DNA of 64,000 bases. Source: Neoasaia chiangmaiensis. Lineage in GTDB: Bacteria; Pseudomonadota; Alphaproteobacteria; Acetobacterales; Acetobacteraceae. Below are positions 26,039 through 33,362 of this stretch, piece by piece. The position numbers and the translations under genes were made by a program. The DNA is taken from contig NZ_CP014691.1 of assembly GCF_002005465.1 (NCBI RefSeq), forward strand, positions 806,001 to 870,000, read 5' to 3'. The notes below the pieces were generated by a model. It was not told the origin of the DNA and searched no databases. It saw only the letters and a list, made by a program, of their open reading frames with translations. How positions within the stretch are numbered: position 1 is the first letter of the stretch; every line of letters starts with the position of its first letter.

Positions 26039-26976
26039 GGCAGCAGCAGCCGATCTGCCAGCAAGCCCAGAAACAGGAAAAACAGGTACGCAAGGGAATA
26101 GCGAAACGCAAGTCTGGCAGGACGGTCACCAGTTTCGCTCACACCTGCTGCATCCTGCCTGTCCGTCAGAACGCGGAAGGCGAAATAGATGAACCCGAAG
26201 TCGAGCAGGCTGGCTGTTACTGTATAGATCGGCCCACACAATTTCAGAACAGACGGGACAAGCGTCACGGCCGAGAGAATGAAGGTATAAATGAGGATTT
26301 GCCAGCGCGTATGCCGCTGTCCCCGCACGACCGGCAGCATCGGGATGCCGGCGCGCGTGTAGTCCTTGCAGGCATAAAGCGAGAGCGACCAGAAATGCGG
26401 CGGTGTCCATAGAAAGACGATCGCGAACATCACGACAGGCAGGACAGCCATGTCGTTCATGGCCGCCGCCCACCCGATCATCGGTGGAAACGCACCCGCG
26501 GCCCCGCCGATGACGATATTCTGTGGCGTACGCCGCTTGAGCCACATCGTGTAGATAACGGCATAGAAGAAGATGGAAAAGGCAAGGATCGCGGCGGCAA
26601 GTCCGTTACTGGCAAGCCAGAGCACGGCCACAGAAAGTGCTGAAAGCACGACGCCATAAATCAAGGCCGAGTCAGCATTCATCCGATCGTCAGGGATCGG
26701 TCGAACGGATGTGCGCTTCATGATCGCATCGATATCGCGATCGTACCACATGTTGATCGCACCTGCCGCGCCGGCACCAATGCAGATGCACAGCATGTCG
26801 ATCGCGCCCGTGACCACTGACGGCCACCGTGGCGCAACAGCCATACCTGCCGCGCCCGTGAACACGACCAGTGATATGACGCGCGGCTTGAGAAGTGCCA
26901 GCCAGTCTTTCAGCGACGATCCGACTTCCGAGAAAGCGGGACGCACCGCCATATCCATTTGCAGGTTCGCACTCAT
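26035..26976 (-). CDS. ctaB: Protohaem IX farnesyltransferase (haem O synthase)
   Basis: 313-residue UbiA-family prenyltransferase with about 8 to 9 membrane helices, which adds farnesyl to haem B to give haem O. The prenyl-PP/Mg motif is NMWYDRDIDAIMKRT (75-89) and the second Asp-rich region lies near KDYTRAGIPMLPVV. ATG 26976 overlaps the stop of the COX1-like gene by 4 bases, fixing the start; the end overlaps the start of the microprotein. In acetic acid bacteria haem O serves the bo3 ubiquinol oxidase, so this gene can stay useful without a cytochrome c oxidase. Confidence 0.95.
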   Translation of the reverse strand: MSANLQMDMAVRPAFSEVGSSLKDWLALLKPRVISLVVFTGAAGMAVAPRWPSVVTGAIDMLCICIGAGAAGAINMWYDRDIDAIMKRTSVRPIPDDRMNADSALIYGVVLSALSVAVLWLASNGLAAAILAFSIFFYAVIYTMWLKRRTPQNIVIGGAAGAFPPMIGWAAAMNDMAVLPVVMFAIVFLWTPPHFWSLSLYACKDYTRAGIPMLPVVRGQRHTRWQILIYTFILSAVTLVPSVLKLCGPIYTVTASLLDFGFIYFAFRVLTDRQDAAGVSETGDRPARLAFRYSLAYLFFLFLGLLADRLLLP

Positions 26977-28304
26977 CGAACGGTACGCCGCCCGTGGCCA
27001 TATCGACGATAGGCCAGCATGTTCGCGGATAACGGCAGGACGCACAGCAGGCTGAGCCCCATAGCGCCCTCACCAACCCGGTTCAATGTCACCAATGGCC
27101 AGAGCGAACACACAGTCCCGATGGCGCAGAGGGAAAAATGCAGCAAACCGAACCAGCGCGGAATATGGAGACGGGACGTTGTCTGCAACCAGCTGTAATA
27201 CCCGGCAAAAACCGCGAACATGGCGCCGAAAAGAACGGCGGAATGAGCGGCCGCGTCGCCCGCTGGCATGAGCCGTAGCCCCCACCCGGCGGAGAGGAGC
27301 AACAGAGCCCCACAACTCCATATTGCCGGCCATGTGAACGCGAAGCTTTCGCGCCAGAGGAGTCGGCACCAGAGCGCCATAACGCCGATCGCGGGCGCCG
27401 CAAGCGTCACAATCTCAAGCCAGGCGGATGAACCCCCACCTGTTAGCAGGTCATGCGCCCACAGCAATGGACCGCCAACCGCGATGACCGCGCATAGGGC
27501 GACGATTACAGGCTGCGCAGCCCGGTTTCGACGCCAGAGATTATCGGCCGCTGCCCCAAACGCAGAGACGAGCGCCAGTCCGAGAAGCGGGAGATGGAAT
27601 GCGTCAAGCAGTTGCGCCAACAGTTGTGTCGAGACGAAACCGTGAAGCAAAGGCCGCGTCAGAGCGCCCGCCAGCAGGGGCGCAGAGAGAATGACCGTGC
27701 ACGACGCCAACAATTGGGACCAGATGAACAGCGACAGATCACGGAATGTCGTATGCCGTTCATTCAGGACGGTAATGATCGTCCCACTCGCCATTCCCAC
27801 GGCACCAACCGACCACAGGCCGAGCGACAGTGCGATGGCCACAGGCCCCAGCCGGTCTCCAAGCGCCAGCAGGAATGCGGCAGCTGTCAGAACAACCCAG
27901 CTGCCGCGATCCAGACGCGGCGTCGCCATGCCCCGCACATCGAGACGAGCAGGAATGAGCCAGCGCCCCAACCCGCCGAGCAGCGCGACGGGGATGACGA
28001 ATAACTCAAGCAGATATCCGTGAATAAGCGCGTTGACGCTCTGATGGGCGTCACTGCCATGACGTGAGATCAGGAAAGCCAGCGCACCACCGGCAAGGCC
28101 GGCCATCATCGCCAGTCCAAAATAAAGCGCACCGTCGGCCCAGCGGGTCGGCTGTGACGCGTCAGTCGAGCGTCTCGCCTGCGTCAAAACCTTGTCCTCT
28201 TCGTCCCGACCTCGATATTGCGTGTCGCCGGGCTTTTTCAACAGTTCGATCACATGGAAGCGATCATGCAACCATGCTTGTGGGTTTGTCTTTAATTCCC
28301 TCAC
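26973..28304 (-). CDS. Divergent cytochrome c oxidase subunit I-like protein lacking catalytic ligands
   Basis: 443 residues from GTG 28304 with about 12 hydrophobic helices. It aligns by eye to haem-copper oxidase subunit I: NALIHGYLLELFVIPVALLG and GRWLIPARLDVRGMATPRL (helices II-III), TVLNERHTTFRDLSLFIWS, LLAGALT, WAHDLLTGG (helix VII) and VLFGAMFAVFAGYYSW (helix X). His95 keeps the low-spin haem position. Key residues are lost: His-His of CuB reads His284-Asp285, the Tyr of HPEVY reads Leu241, the K-channel Lys reads Val308, and in helix X the paired His positions read Ala353 and Ser355 with one His (354) between. So it is unlikely to reduce oxygen. The GTG start overlaps the methyltransferase by 41 bases; TTG 28187, preceded by GAGGACAAGG, is another possible start. 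Coupled to ctaB by ATGA. Confidence 0.78.
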   Translation of the reverse strand: MRELKTNPQAWLHDRFHVIELLKKPGDTQYRGRDEEDKVLTQARRSTDASQPTRWADGALYFGLAMMAGLAGGALAFLISRHGSDAHQSVNALIHGYLLELFVIPVALLGGLGRWLIPARLDVRGMATPRLDRGSWVVLTAAAFLLALGDRLGPVAIALSLGLWSVGAVGMASGTIITVLNERHTTFRDLSLFIWSQLLASCTVILSAPLLAGALTRPLLHGFVSTQLLAQLLDAFHLPLLGLALVSAFGAAADNLWRRNRAAQPVIVALCAVIAVGGPLLWAHDLLTGGGSSAWLEIVTLAAPAIGVMALWCRLLWRESFAFTWPAIWSCGALLLLSAGWGLRLMPAGDAAAHSAVLFGAMFAVFAGYYSWLQTTSRLHIPRWFGLLHFSLCAIGTVCSLWPLVTLNRVGEGAMGLSLLCVLPLSANMLAYRRYGHGRRTVR

Positions 28305-28989
28305 GCTCCAATGTCACGAGTGTGAAGAGCCCGGCGGGCGGAACAGGCGAGATAATCGCCCGAGACAGATCCTCCGGCGGCAGCAGGGACTCCATGGCAA
28401 AATCCGGATGCCATCCGAGCGACCGGGAAGCTCGGGCCATGCCGCGCTCTACGGCGAGCCGGACGCCCTTTGTCGCCAGGAAGTGATTGACGAACAGAAT
28501 ATGCCCACCGGGTTTGACGACGCGCTTGAGTTCGGCAAGCAGTCGCCGCGGGTTCGGGACGACGGATGCGACAAACATCGCAACGGCGATATCGAACTCA
28601 CCGTCCGCGAACGTCGTCTCTTCCGCGTCCATTTCCAGCAGGTCGTCGACATTACTGAGTTGCTGACGAACGACACGCTCCCGCGCGCGCTCCAGCATCG
28701 CTTCGGAAAGGTCGATCCCTGTGACGTGCTTGTCAGCATTGTAGAATGGCAGGGCCAGACCAGTCCCAACGCCCACTTCCAGAACGCGCTTGCCCGGCAG
28801 GTCGTTGACGGCCGATGCAGCGCGACGCCGCCCGAACGCTGAAATACCGCCGAAGACACTGTCATAAACACGCGCCCATCGCCGATAGGCCGCGATTACA
28901 GCCTCCGCATCCAATGCGGAGCGGGGTTGATGTAAATCGCACTCCGCTGCGGAATCGGCGCGGCGCAGCATGGATTTGGGTCGATTCAT
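28264..28989 (-). CDS. Class I SAM-dependent methyltransferase, phosphatidylethanolamine N-methyltransferase (PmtA)-like
   Basis: 241 residues from ATG 28989 (GTG 29013 and ATG 28971 are alternatives). The SAM-binding motif I is VLEVGVGTGLALPFY, with an acidic end GIDLSEAMLERA, motif II DGEFDIAVAMFVASVVP and a post-motif VVKPGGHILFVNHF. The front segment YRRWARVYDSVFG is typical of the Rhodobacter-type PmtA, which converts phosphatidylethanolamine to phosphatidylcholine at the membrane. Substrate assignment is by motif similarity. It is the first gene of the reverse-strand run toward the COX1-like gene, ctaB and the microprotein. No signal peptide. Confidence 0.75.
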   Translation of the reverse strand: MNRPKSMLRRADSAAECDLHQPRSALDAEAVIAAYRRWARVYDSVFGGISAFGRRRAASAVNDLPGKRVLEVGVGTGLALPFYNADKHVTGIDLSEAMLERARERVVRQQLSNVDDLLEMDAEETTFADGEFDIAVAMFVASVVPNPRRLLAELKRVVKPGGHILFVNHFLATKGVRLAVERGMARASRSLGWHPDFAMESLLPPEDLSRAIISPVPPAGLFTLVTLEREGIKDKPTSMVA

Positions 28990-29167
28990 CAGACGTTGGT
29001 CATCCGGTGGCACATCAGCAATCCGTCTTCAGGCCCGTCGAGGGCGATATTCTGCAAACTCAAGCGAAAGCGAACTACCCCATATCGACGCAACTGGCGA
29101 GGGGCGGTTTGCATTCCATGAAATCGAGACGCTATGAATTTTTCGTTCACCCTGGATGGAGCGTCGT

Positions 29168-29359
29168 ATGCCATTGCTTGAAATCGGAACCATCCTCATC
29201 GCGATCATCGCCTGGCCTGCCATTATCGTCGTTTATTTCTGGAAGCAGATCTCGAATTGGTATCTTGATCGCTACGAAAAAGCCGAGCCCCCCGCACCGC
29301 CGGAAAATGGCGGAAACGTTCCGCCTTTCAGTTTCGATGCGCCGAAGGATAACGAATAA
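29168..29359 (+). CDS. Small single-pass membrane protein
   Basis: 63 residues: one N-terminal hydrophobic helix (IGTILIAIIAWPAIIVVYF), then a basic/aromatic patch WKQISNWYLDRY and a Pro/Asn-rich acidic tail. ATG 29168 has GGAG 6 bases upstream; an ATG at 29156 is in frame but has no ribosome site. I recognise no family. Convergent with gshB with no bases between the stops. Codon use is normal for the region. Confidence 0.65.
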   Translation: MPLLEIGTILIAIIAWPAIIVVYFWKQISNWYLDRYEKAEPPAPPENGGNVPPFSFDAPKDNE

Positions 29360-30352
29360 TCATGCATGGGCCAGTCGTTTCTCGATCGAATCCCAGATCA
29401 GTCCGGCACTATTGATGCCATTGAAGCGGTCCAGTTCCTGCAAGCCGGTCGGCGACGTGACATTAATTTCTGTCAACCAGTCACCAATGACGTCAATCCC
29501 GACGAAAATCAGGCCGTTATCTCGCAGATGAGGCCCGATCGCACGACAGATTTCCCGATCGCGATCCGTCAGACTGACGGACTCGGCACGACCGCCGACA
29601 TGCATGTTCGAACGAGCCTCACCTGACGCAGGAATGCGATTGATCGCGCCGATCGGCTCGCCATCGACCAGGATGATCCGCTTGTCACCCAGTCTGACCT
29701 TCGGCTCATAGCGCTGCACCATCAATGGCTCGCGGGAACGGCTGAAATGCATCTCCAGAAGAGCCGCGAAATTCTCATCGTCCTCCCGAATGCGGAAAAT
29801 ACCGGTGCCGCCATTGCCGAAAAGCGGCTTGAGGATGATATCGCGATGCTTGGCGCGGAACGCCCTGATCGCAACCTTGTCCCACGTGACAAGCGTGGGG
29901 GGCATCAGTTCCGGAAAATGCATCACCAGCAGCTTCTCCGGTGCATCCCGCACGGCGCGCGGATCGTTCACCACCAGACTACGGCCGGGCCCGACGCCGT
30001 GCACATGCTCAAGCATATGGGTCGCCGTGATGTATCCCATGTCGAACGGCGGATCCTGTCGCATCAGGATGACATCGGTTTCGCCCAGATCCAGCATATG
30101 CTCTGGGCCGAACTCCGCATGCGCCCCTTCCTGACGCTGAACGCGCACGGCCCGCGCCCGTGCCGTCAGCCGGCCCGTCGCCCTTTTCTCGCCCGGCACC
30201 GCGACGCCTTCGCTCAGGCTCAGACTCTGGACGTCATACACAAAGAGTTGATGGCCCCGCCGGGACGCCTCAAGCATAAGCGCGAAAGTGGAGTCCCCAT
30301 GAATATTGACGGACTCCAGCGGGTCCATCTGGACAGCGATCTTGAAGGTCAT
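29360..30352 (-). CDS. gshB: Glutathione synthetase
   Basis: Cytoplasmic ATP-grasp ligase joining gamma-glutamylcysteine and glycine; 330 residues, near the E. coli 316. Family motifs are MDPLESVNIHGDSTFALM at the N-terminus (E. coli type), VILMRQDPPFDMGYI, the ATP-grasp loop ILKPLFGNGGTGIFRI, and the metal-binding GIDVIGDWLTEINVTSPTG. The frame is open upstream to 30652, but that part is not family-like; ATG 30352 has GGGAA upstream. Glutathione is used by gor, the glutathione peroxidase, frmA and S-formylglutathione hydrolase elsewhere in the window. Confidence 0.96.
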   Translation of the reverse strand: MTFKIAVQMDPLESVNIHGDSTFALMLEASRRGHQLFVYDVQSLSLSEGVAVPGEKRATGRLTARARAVRVQRQEGAHAEFGPEHMLDLGETDVILMRQDPPFDMGYITATHMLEHVHGVGPGRSLVVNDPRAVRDAPEKLLVMHFPELMPPTLVTWDKVAIRAFRAKHRDIILKPLFGNGGTGIFRIREDDENFAALLEMHFSRSREPLMVQRYEPKVRLGDKRIILVDGEPIGAINRIPASGEARSNMHVGGRAESVSLTDRDREICRAIGPHLRDNGLIFVGIDVIGDWLTEINVTSPTGLQELDRFNGINSAGLIWDSIEKRLAHA

Positions 30353-30475
30353 GAAAAATCGTTCCCGGAAAAGGCGGCATCGTTGCAACGTCAGTCCTGT
30401 GTATCGACTTGCCACCGGCGTCTCAATGCCCGCATCGCTTGACGTCTCCCATTGATCCCACGCATTGCTGCCGGG

Positions 30476-31984
30476 ATGGCCGCAACCACCTCCGCGCAAC
30501 GAAAATCCTGGCAGGATTACCGACAGGTCGCCGTCTGGGCGGCGGTGGCGGCGCTTTACACGGCGCTGGGTTGCCACATCGCCACGCTGTATCCAAAGAC
30601 GTCCGATCAGGTGGCCTATTTCAACGCCGGAATCGCAATGGCACATGGCCATCTTCGTCTTGGTGGATGGCTCCTTACACCGCCGGATTTCTGGACATCG
30701 GACATCCCCCTTTCCGCTTCCCTGTCCCTGATATGGCGGATTCTGGGGCGCAATCAGGCCAGCCCGTTATTGCTTGCGCTGCAACCCGCACTGATGTGGA
30801 CAGCACTTCTCGCCTCCGTCGGGTTCATTTTCAGGCGGCATGGTGGCGGACTGCGCGGGGGCGTCCTGATCGCCGCACTTCTGGCGGTGCCGTTATTCGC
30901 CATGGTGCCCGGCTACTTCGTCACACTCTCGGCCATTCACGTCGGAACCGTGATCTACGCCCTTTGGGCATTGCACTTCGCGGCAACCAGCCGCCGCCTG
31001 CCCTGCTTCGTCATGCTTCTCCTCGGCACGCTGGGCGATCCGCTCTGCATCATCGTCGGTGCGCTGCCGGTCATCCTGTGGGGCATCCAGCGTCATCGAA
31101 GCATGGCGATGGTGGGCTGCGGCAGCATCGCGCTGGCCGAGGCCCTTCTGGCCATCAATGCCGCCACAGGCGGGTTCACGACGGAAAAGCTGCCCCTTCG
31201 CTTCGCGCCTTTTGATTCCCTGACCCGAAACATCGTCGTGACGATCCACGATGTCCTGACCGCCTTCGGCGCGGACCTATCGAGCCTGCCCGTTTCCAGC
31301 GCGCTGCCGGAACTGGCACGATTGGGTTGTATGCTATTCGTCGCCGTCGCCACGCTGGATGTTATCAGGCGGCGGGAAAATGCACCGCTTCCCGTCCTGC
31401 TCGTGCTGGCCGCCGAGCTCGATGCCCTGGCGCTGATGGTCAGTGACCGTATCGAGCTTGAAAGTGGGTCGATCGCCACGGTGCGCTACCTGTTTCCGCT
31501 CTGGATCGACCTGACATTGCTCGCTGCCTGGCACGTCGAGCGTTACGTCGTAGCCCCCTATTTCGCCGCGGTCGCGCTGCTGCTGTCCATCTGGTCCGAT
31601 CATGCGACCCTGCCCGCGCGATCCACGGGAATTGTCAGTCAGGACGATCAGGCACTCATCGCCACACTGATGCACTCCGCTCCGCCGAACGGTATCGGAA
31701 GCTGGTGGGCGTCGGACGCATTGAATATGTCGTCATTGGGTCGGCTGCATATCGTGCCCGCCATAGCAGGTCGCACGGGCCTGATGCCATTCGTGCATAT
31801 CTCGCCGCCCCTGCAATTTCCCGGCAAACCGTTCTTCGTTCTGGTTCCGCATCCGGACGAGACCTACCGGAAAGACGACGCAATACAACAATTCGGTGCA
31901 CCAGCGCGGCAGTTCGCCATCGGTCGATACGATGTGCTGATTTACGAAGAGCGCCGGTCGGTCAGGGATACCGAATCGCCGTGA
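30476..31984 (+). CDS. Polytopic inner-membrane protein of unknown function
   Basis: 502 residues from ATG 30476 (an in-frame TTG at 30452 is the longer choice) with about 10 to 12 hydrophobic segments spread over the first 400 residues and a soluble C-terminal part of about 100 residues. SDQVAYFNAGIAMAHGHLRLGGW near the N-terminus follows the first helix, where GT-C glycosyltransferases place an Asp-bearing loop, and SDIPLSASLS follows. This overall shape resembles lipid-carrier-dependent glycosyltransferases, but I cannot assign a family. Its last 23 bases overlap the end of the convergent greB. No obvious glycan cluster is around it. Confidence 0.65.
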   Translation: MAATTSAQRKSWQDYRQVAVWAAVAALYTALGCHIATLYPKTSDQVAYFNAGIAMAHGHLRLGGWLLTPPDFWTSDIPLSASLSLIWRILGRNQASPLLLALQPALMWTALLASVGFIFRRHGGGLRGGVLIAALLAVPLFAMVPGYFVTLSAIHVGTVIYALWALHFAATSRRLPCFVMLLLGTLGDPLCIIVGALPVILWGIQRHRSMAMVGCGSIALAEALLAINAATGGFTTEKLPLRFAPFDSLTRNIVVTIHDVLTAFGADLSSLPVSSALPELARLGCMLFVAVATLDVIRRRENAPLPVLLVLAAELDALALMVSDRIELESGSIATVRYLFPLWIDLTLLAAWHVERYVVAPYFAAVALLLSIWSDHATLPARSTGIVSQDDQALIATLMHSAPPNGIGSWWASDALNMSSLGRLHIVPAIAGRTGLMPFVHISPPLQFPGKPFFVLVPHPDETYRKDDAIQQFGAPARQFAIGRYDVLIYEERRSVRDTESP

Positions 31985-32456
31985 TCTCCAGCATGACCGG
32001 ACCGCCCGGCGTCTGAAGCGACACCTCATCCCCCACCTGGCTGCGTAGCAATGCCCGGGCAATCGGCGAAACGAGGCTCACTTCCCCCCGCGCGGTATCC
32101 GCCTCGTCGCAACCCAGGATGGTCACGGTATGCAGTGCATCCCCTTCGTCCAGATAAGCCACGCTTGCACCGAAAAAGACGCGATCCCGCACCGGCTGCG
32201 CGGCAGGATCCACGATAACCGCCTGATCCAGCCGCTTGCTCAGGAAACGGATGCGACGATCGATCTCGCGCAACCGCCGCTTGCCATAGATATAATCGCC
32301 ATTTTCCGAACGATCGCCATTGCCTGCCGCCCAGGAAACGATCTCCACGATCTTCGGGCGCTCTTCATGCAACAGTGCGTGTAATTCGGCACGCATGCGC
32401 GCGGCACCTGCCGGACTTAGATAGCGCGATAACGGCGCCGTCCCCGACTCAGCCAC
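31962..32456 (-). CDS. greB: Transcription elongation factor GreB-type
   Basis: 164-residue factor that stimulates RNA cleavage by stalled RNA polymerase. The N-terminal coiled coil carries the GreB signature GDRSENGDYIYGKRRLREID, with the two acidic residues (D, E) at the tip, and the C-terminal FKBP-like domain contains VFFGASVAYLDEGD and VSLVSPIARALL. GTG 32456 gives MAESGTAPLSRYLSPAG and overlaps the stop of the upstream aldose epimerase by 8 bases; longer in-frame starts lie inside that gene. The motif YIYGKRRLREID favours GreB over GreA. Confidence 0.92.
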   Translation of the reverse strand: MAESGTAPLSRYLSPAGAARMRAELHALLHEERPKIVEIVSWAAGNGDRSENGDYIYGKRRLREIDRRIRFLSKRLDQAVIVDPAAQPVRDRVFFGASVAYLDEGDALHTVTILGCDEADTARGEVSLVSPIARALLRSQVGDEVSLQTPGGPVMLEITAIRYP

Positions 32457-33345
32457 GGTCGTCCACGAGCCGGAACCGCATGCTGCCGGAAATACGCTGC
32501 CCCGGGGGCACGACCTGCAATCCACGTTCCAGGATTTCCGGATGATGGATGGCATCGTTCATGTTCGTCACCGGCTCGACCGCCACGAACGGTTTTTCCG
32601 GCGCCGTGAAAACGACCAGATGGCGAAACACCTCATCCGCCTCGATCACGATGCGATAACCACCATCAGGATCGTCGATCTCCGCATGACCGTTCCAGCC
32701 CGCGAAGCAGTTATCGAGATGGAGCTGACGGACCGGACGCGCCGCCGGAGCGAAGGACCACGCGCCTTCTGTCGCCACGTGCTGCGCCGGCAGACCGTCC
32801 GGACCGCTTTCCCAAACGCCCTGCGCATGGAACAACAGGGTCGTCGCATCGCTTTTGCTGAAAAATGGATGGAAGCCGAAGCCGATCGGCTGTGGCTTCT
32901 CATCCTGGTTCACCACGACGAGTTCAACATTCAGGCACTGATCGTCCAGAACGTACGAAAGAACGGCCCGATAGGCGAAAGGCCATTCCGCCTTGCGCTC
33001 ATCCGTATCCGGCCGATGATCGAGCAGCAGGATGGCACGATCCGGGTCCTCCTGCACAACCTCCCAGACACGCTCCCAGGCGTTGCCATGAATGCTGTGC
33101 GGCTCCCCGCCGATATTATTCGCGAGTTCGAAATCCTGCCCGTCGAACGAGAATCGCCCCTCACCGATCCGGTTCGAATAGGGCACCAGCGGATAGGCCG
33201 CGACCCCGACACCCTGCTGCGCACGCAGGTTGGAATCGACCGTCGGCACCAGTACATCGCGATCGTTCACGCGCCAGAACGCCAGCCCGCCGCCAGTCTC
33301 CGGCAGGATTCCGACGCGGGCGTTTCCACGAGCCAGTTCTATCAT
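32449..33345 (-). CDS. Aldose 1-epimerase (galactose mutarotase family)
   Basis: 298-residue beta-sandwich mutarotase interconverting sugar anomers. Motifs: PLVPYSNRIGEGRF (substrate arginine and surrounding), GEPHSIHGNAWERVWEV (first catalytic His), GFGFHPFF (second catalytic His) and a late VAVEPVTNMNDAIH (catalytic Glu). These match the galM-like and YeaD-like branches; which sugar it uses is unclear. No signal peptide. ATG 33345. Its stop overlaps the GTG start of greB, so the two are translated together. It lies 17 bases downstream of the uvrB stop. Confidence 0.9.
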   Translation of the reverse strand: MIELARGNARVGILPETGGGLAFWRVNDRDVLVPTVDSNLRAQQGVGVAAYPLVPYSNRIGEGRFSFDGQDFELANNIGGEPHSIHGNAWERVWEVVQEDPDRAILLLDHRPDTDERKAEWPFAYRAVLSYVLDDQCLNVELVVVNQDEKPQPIGFGFHPFFSKSDATTLLFHAQGVWESGPDGLPAQHVATEGAWSFAPAARPVRQLHLDNCFAGWNGHAEIDDPDGGYRIVIEADEVFRHLVVFTAPEKPFVAVEPVTNMNDAIHHPEILERGLQVVPPGQRISGSMRFRLVDDRG

Positions 33346-33362
33346 ATCGACAAACCTCTTCC

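Noticed and set aside
26973-28304. Calling the COX1-like gene a working cytochrome c oxidase subunit I
   Set aside because: Loss of the second CuB His, the cross-linked Tyr, the K-channel Lys and the helix X His pair argues against catalysis.
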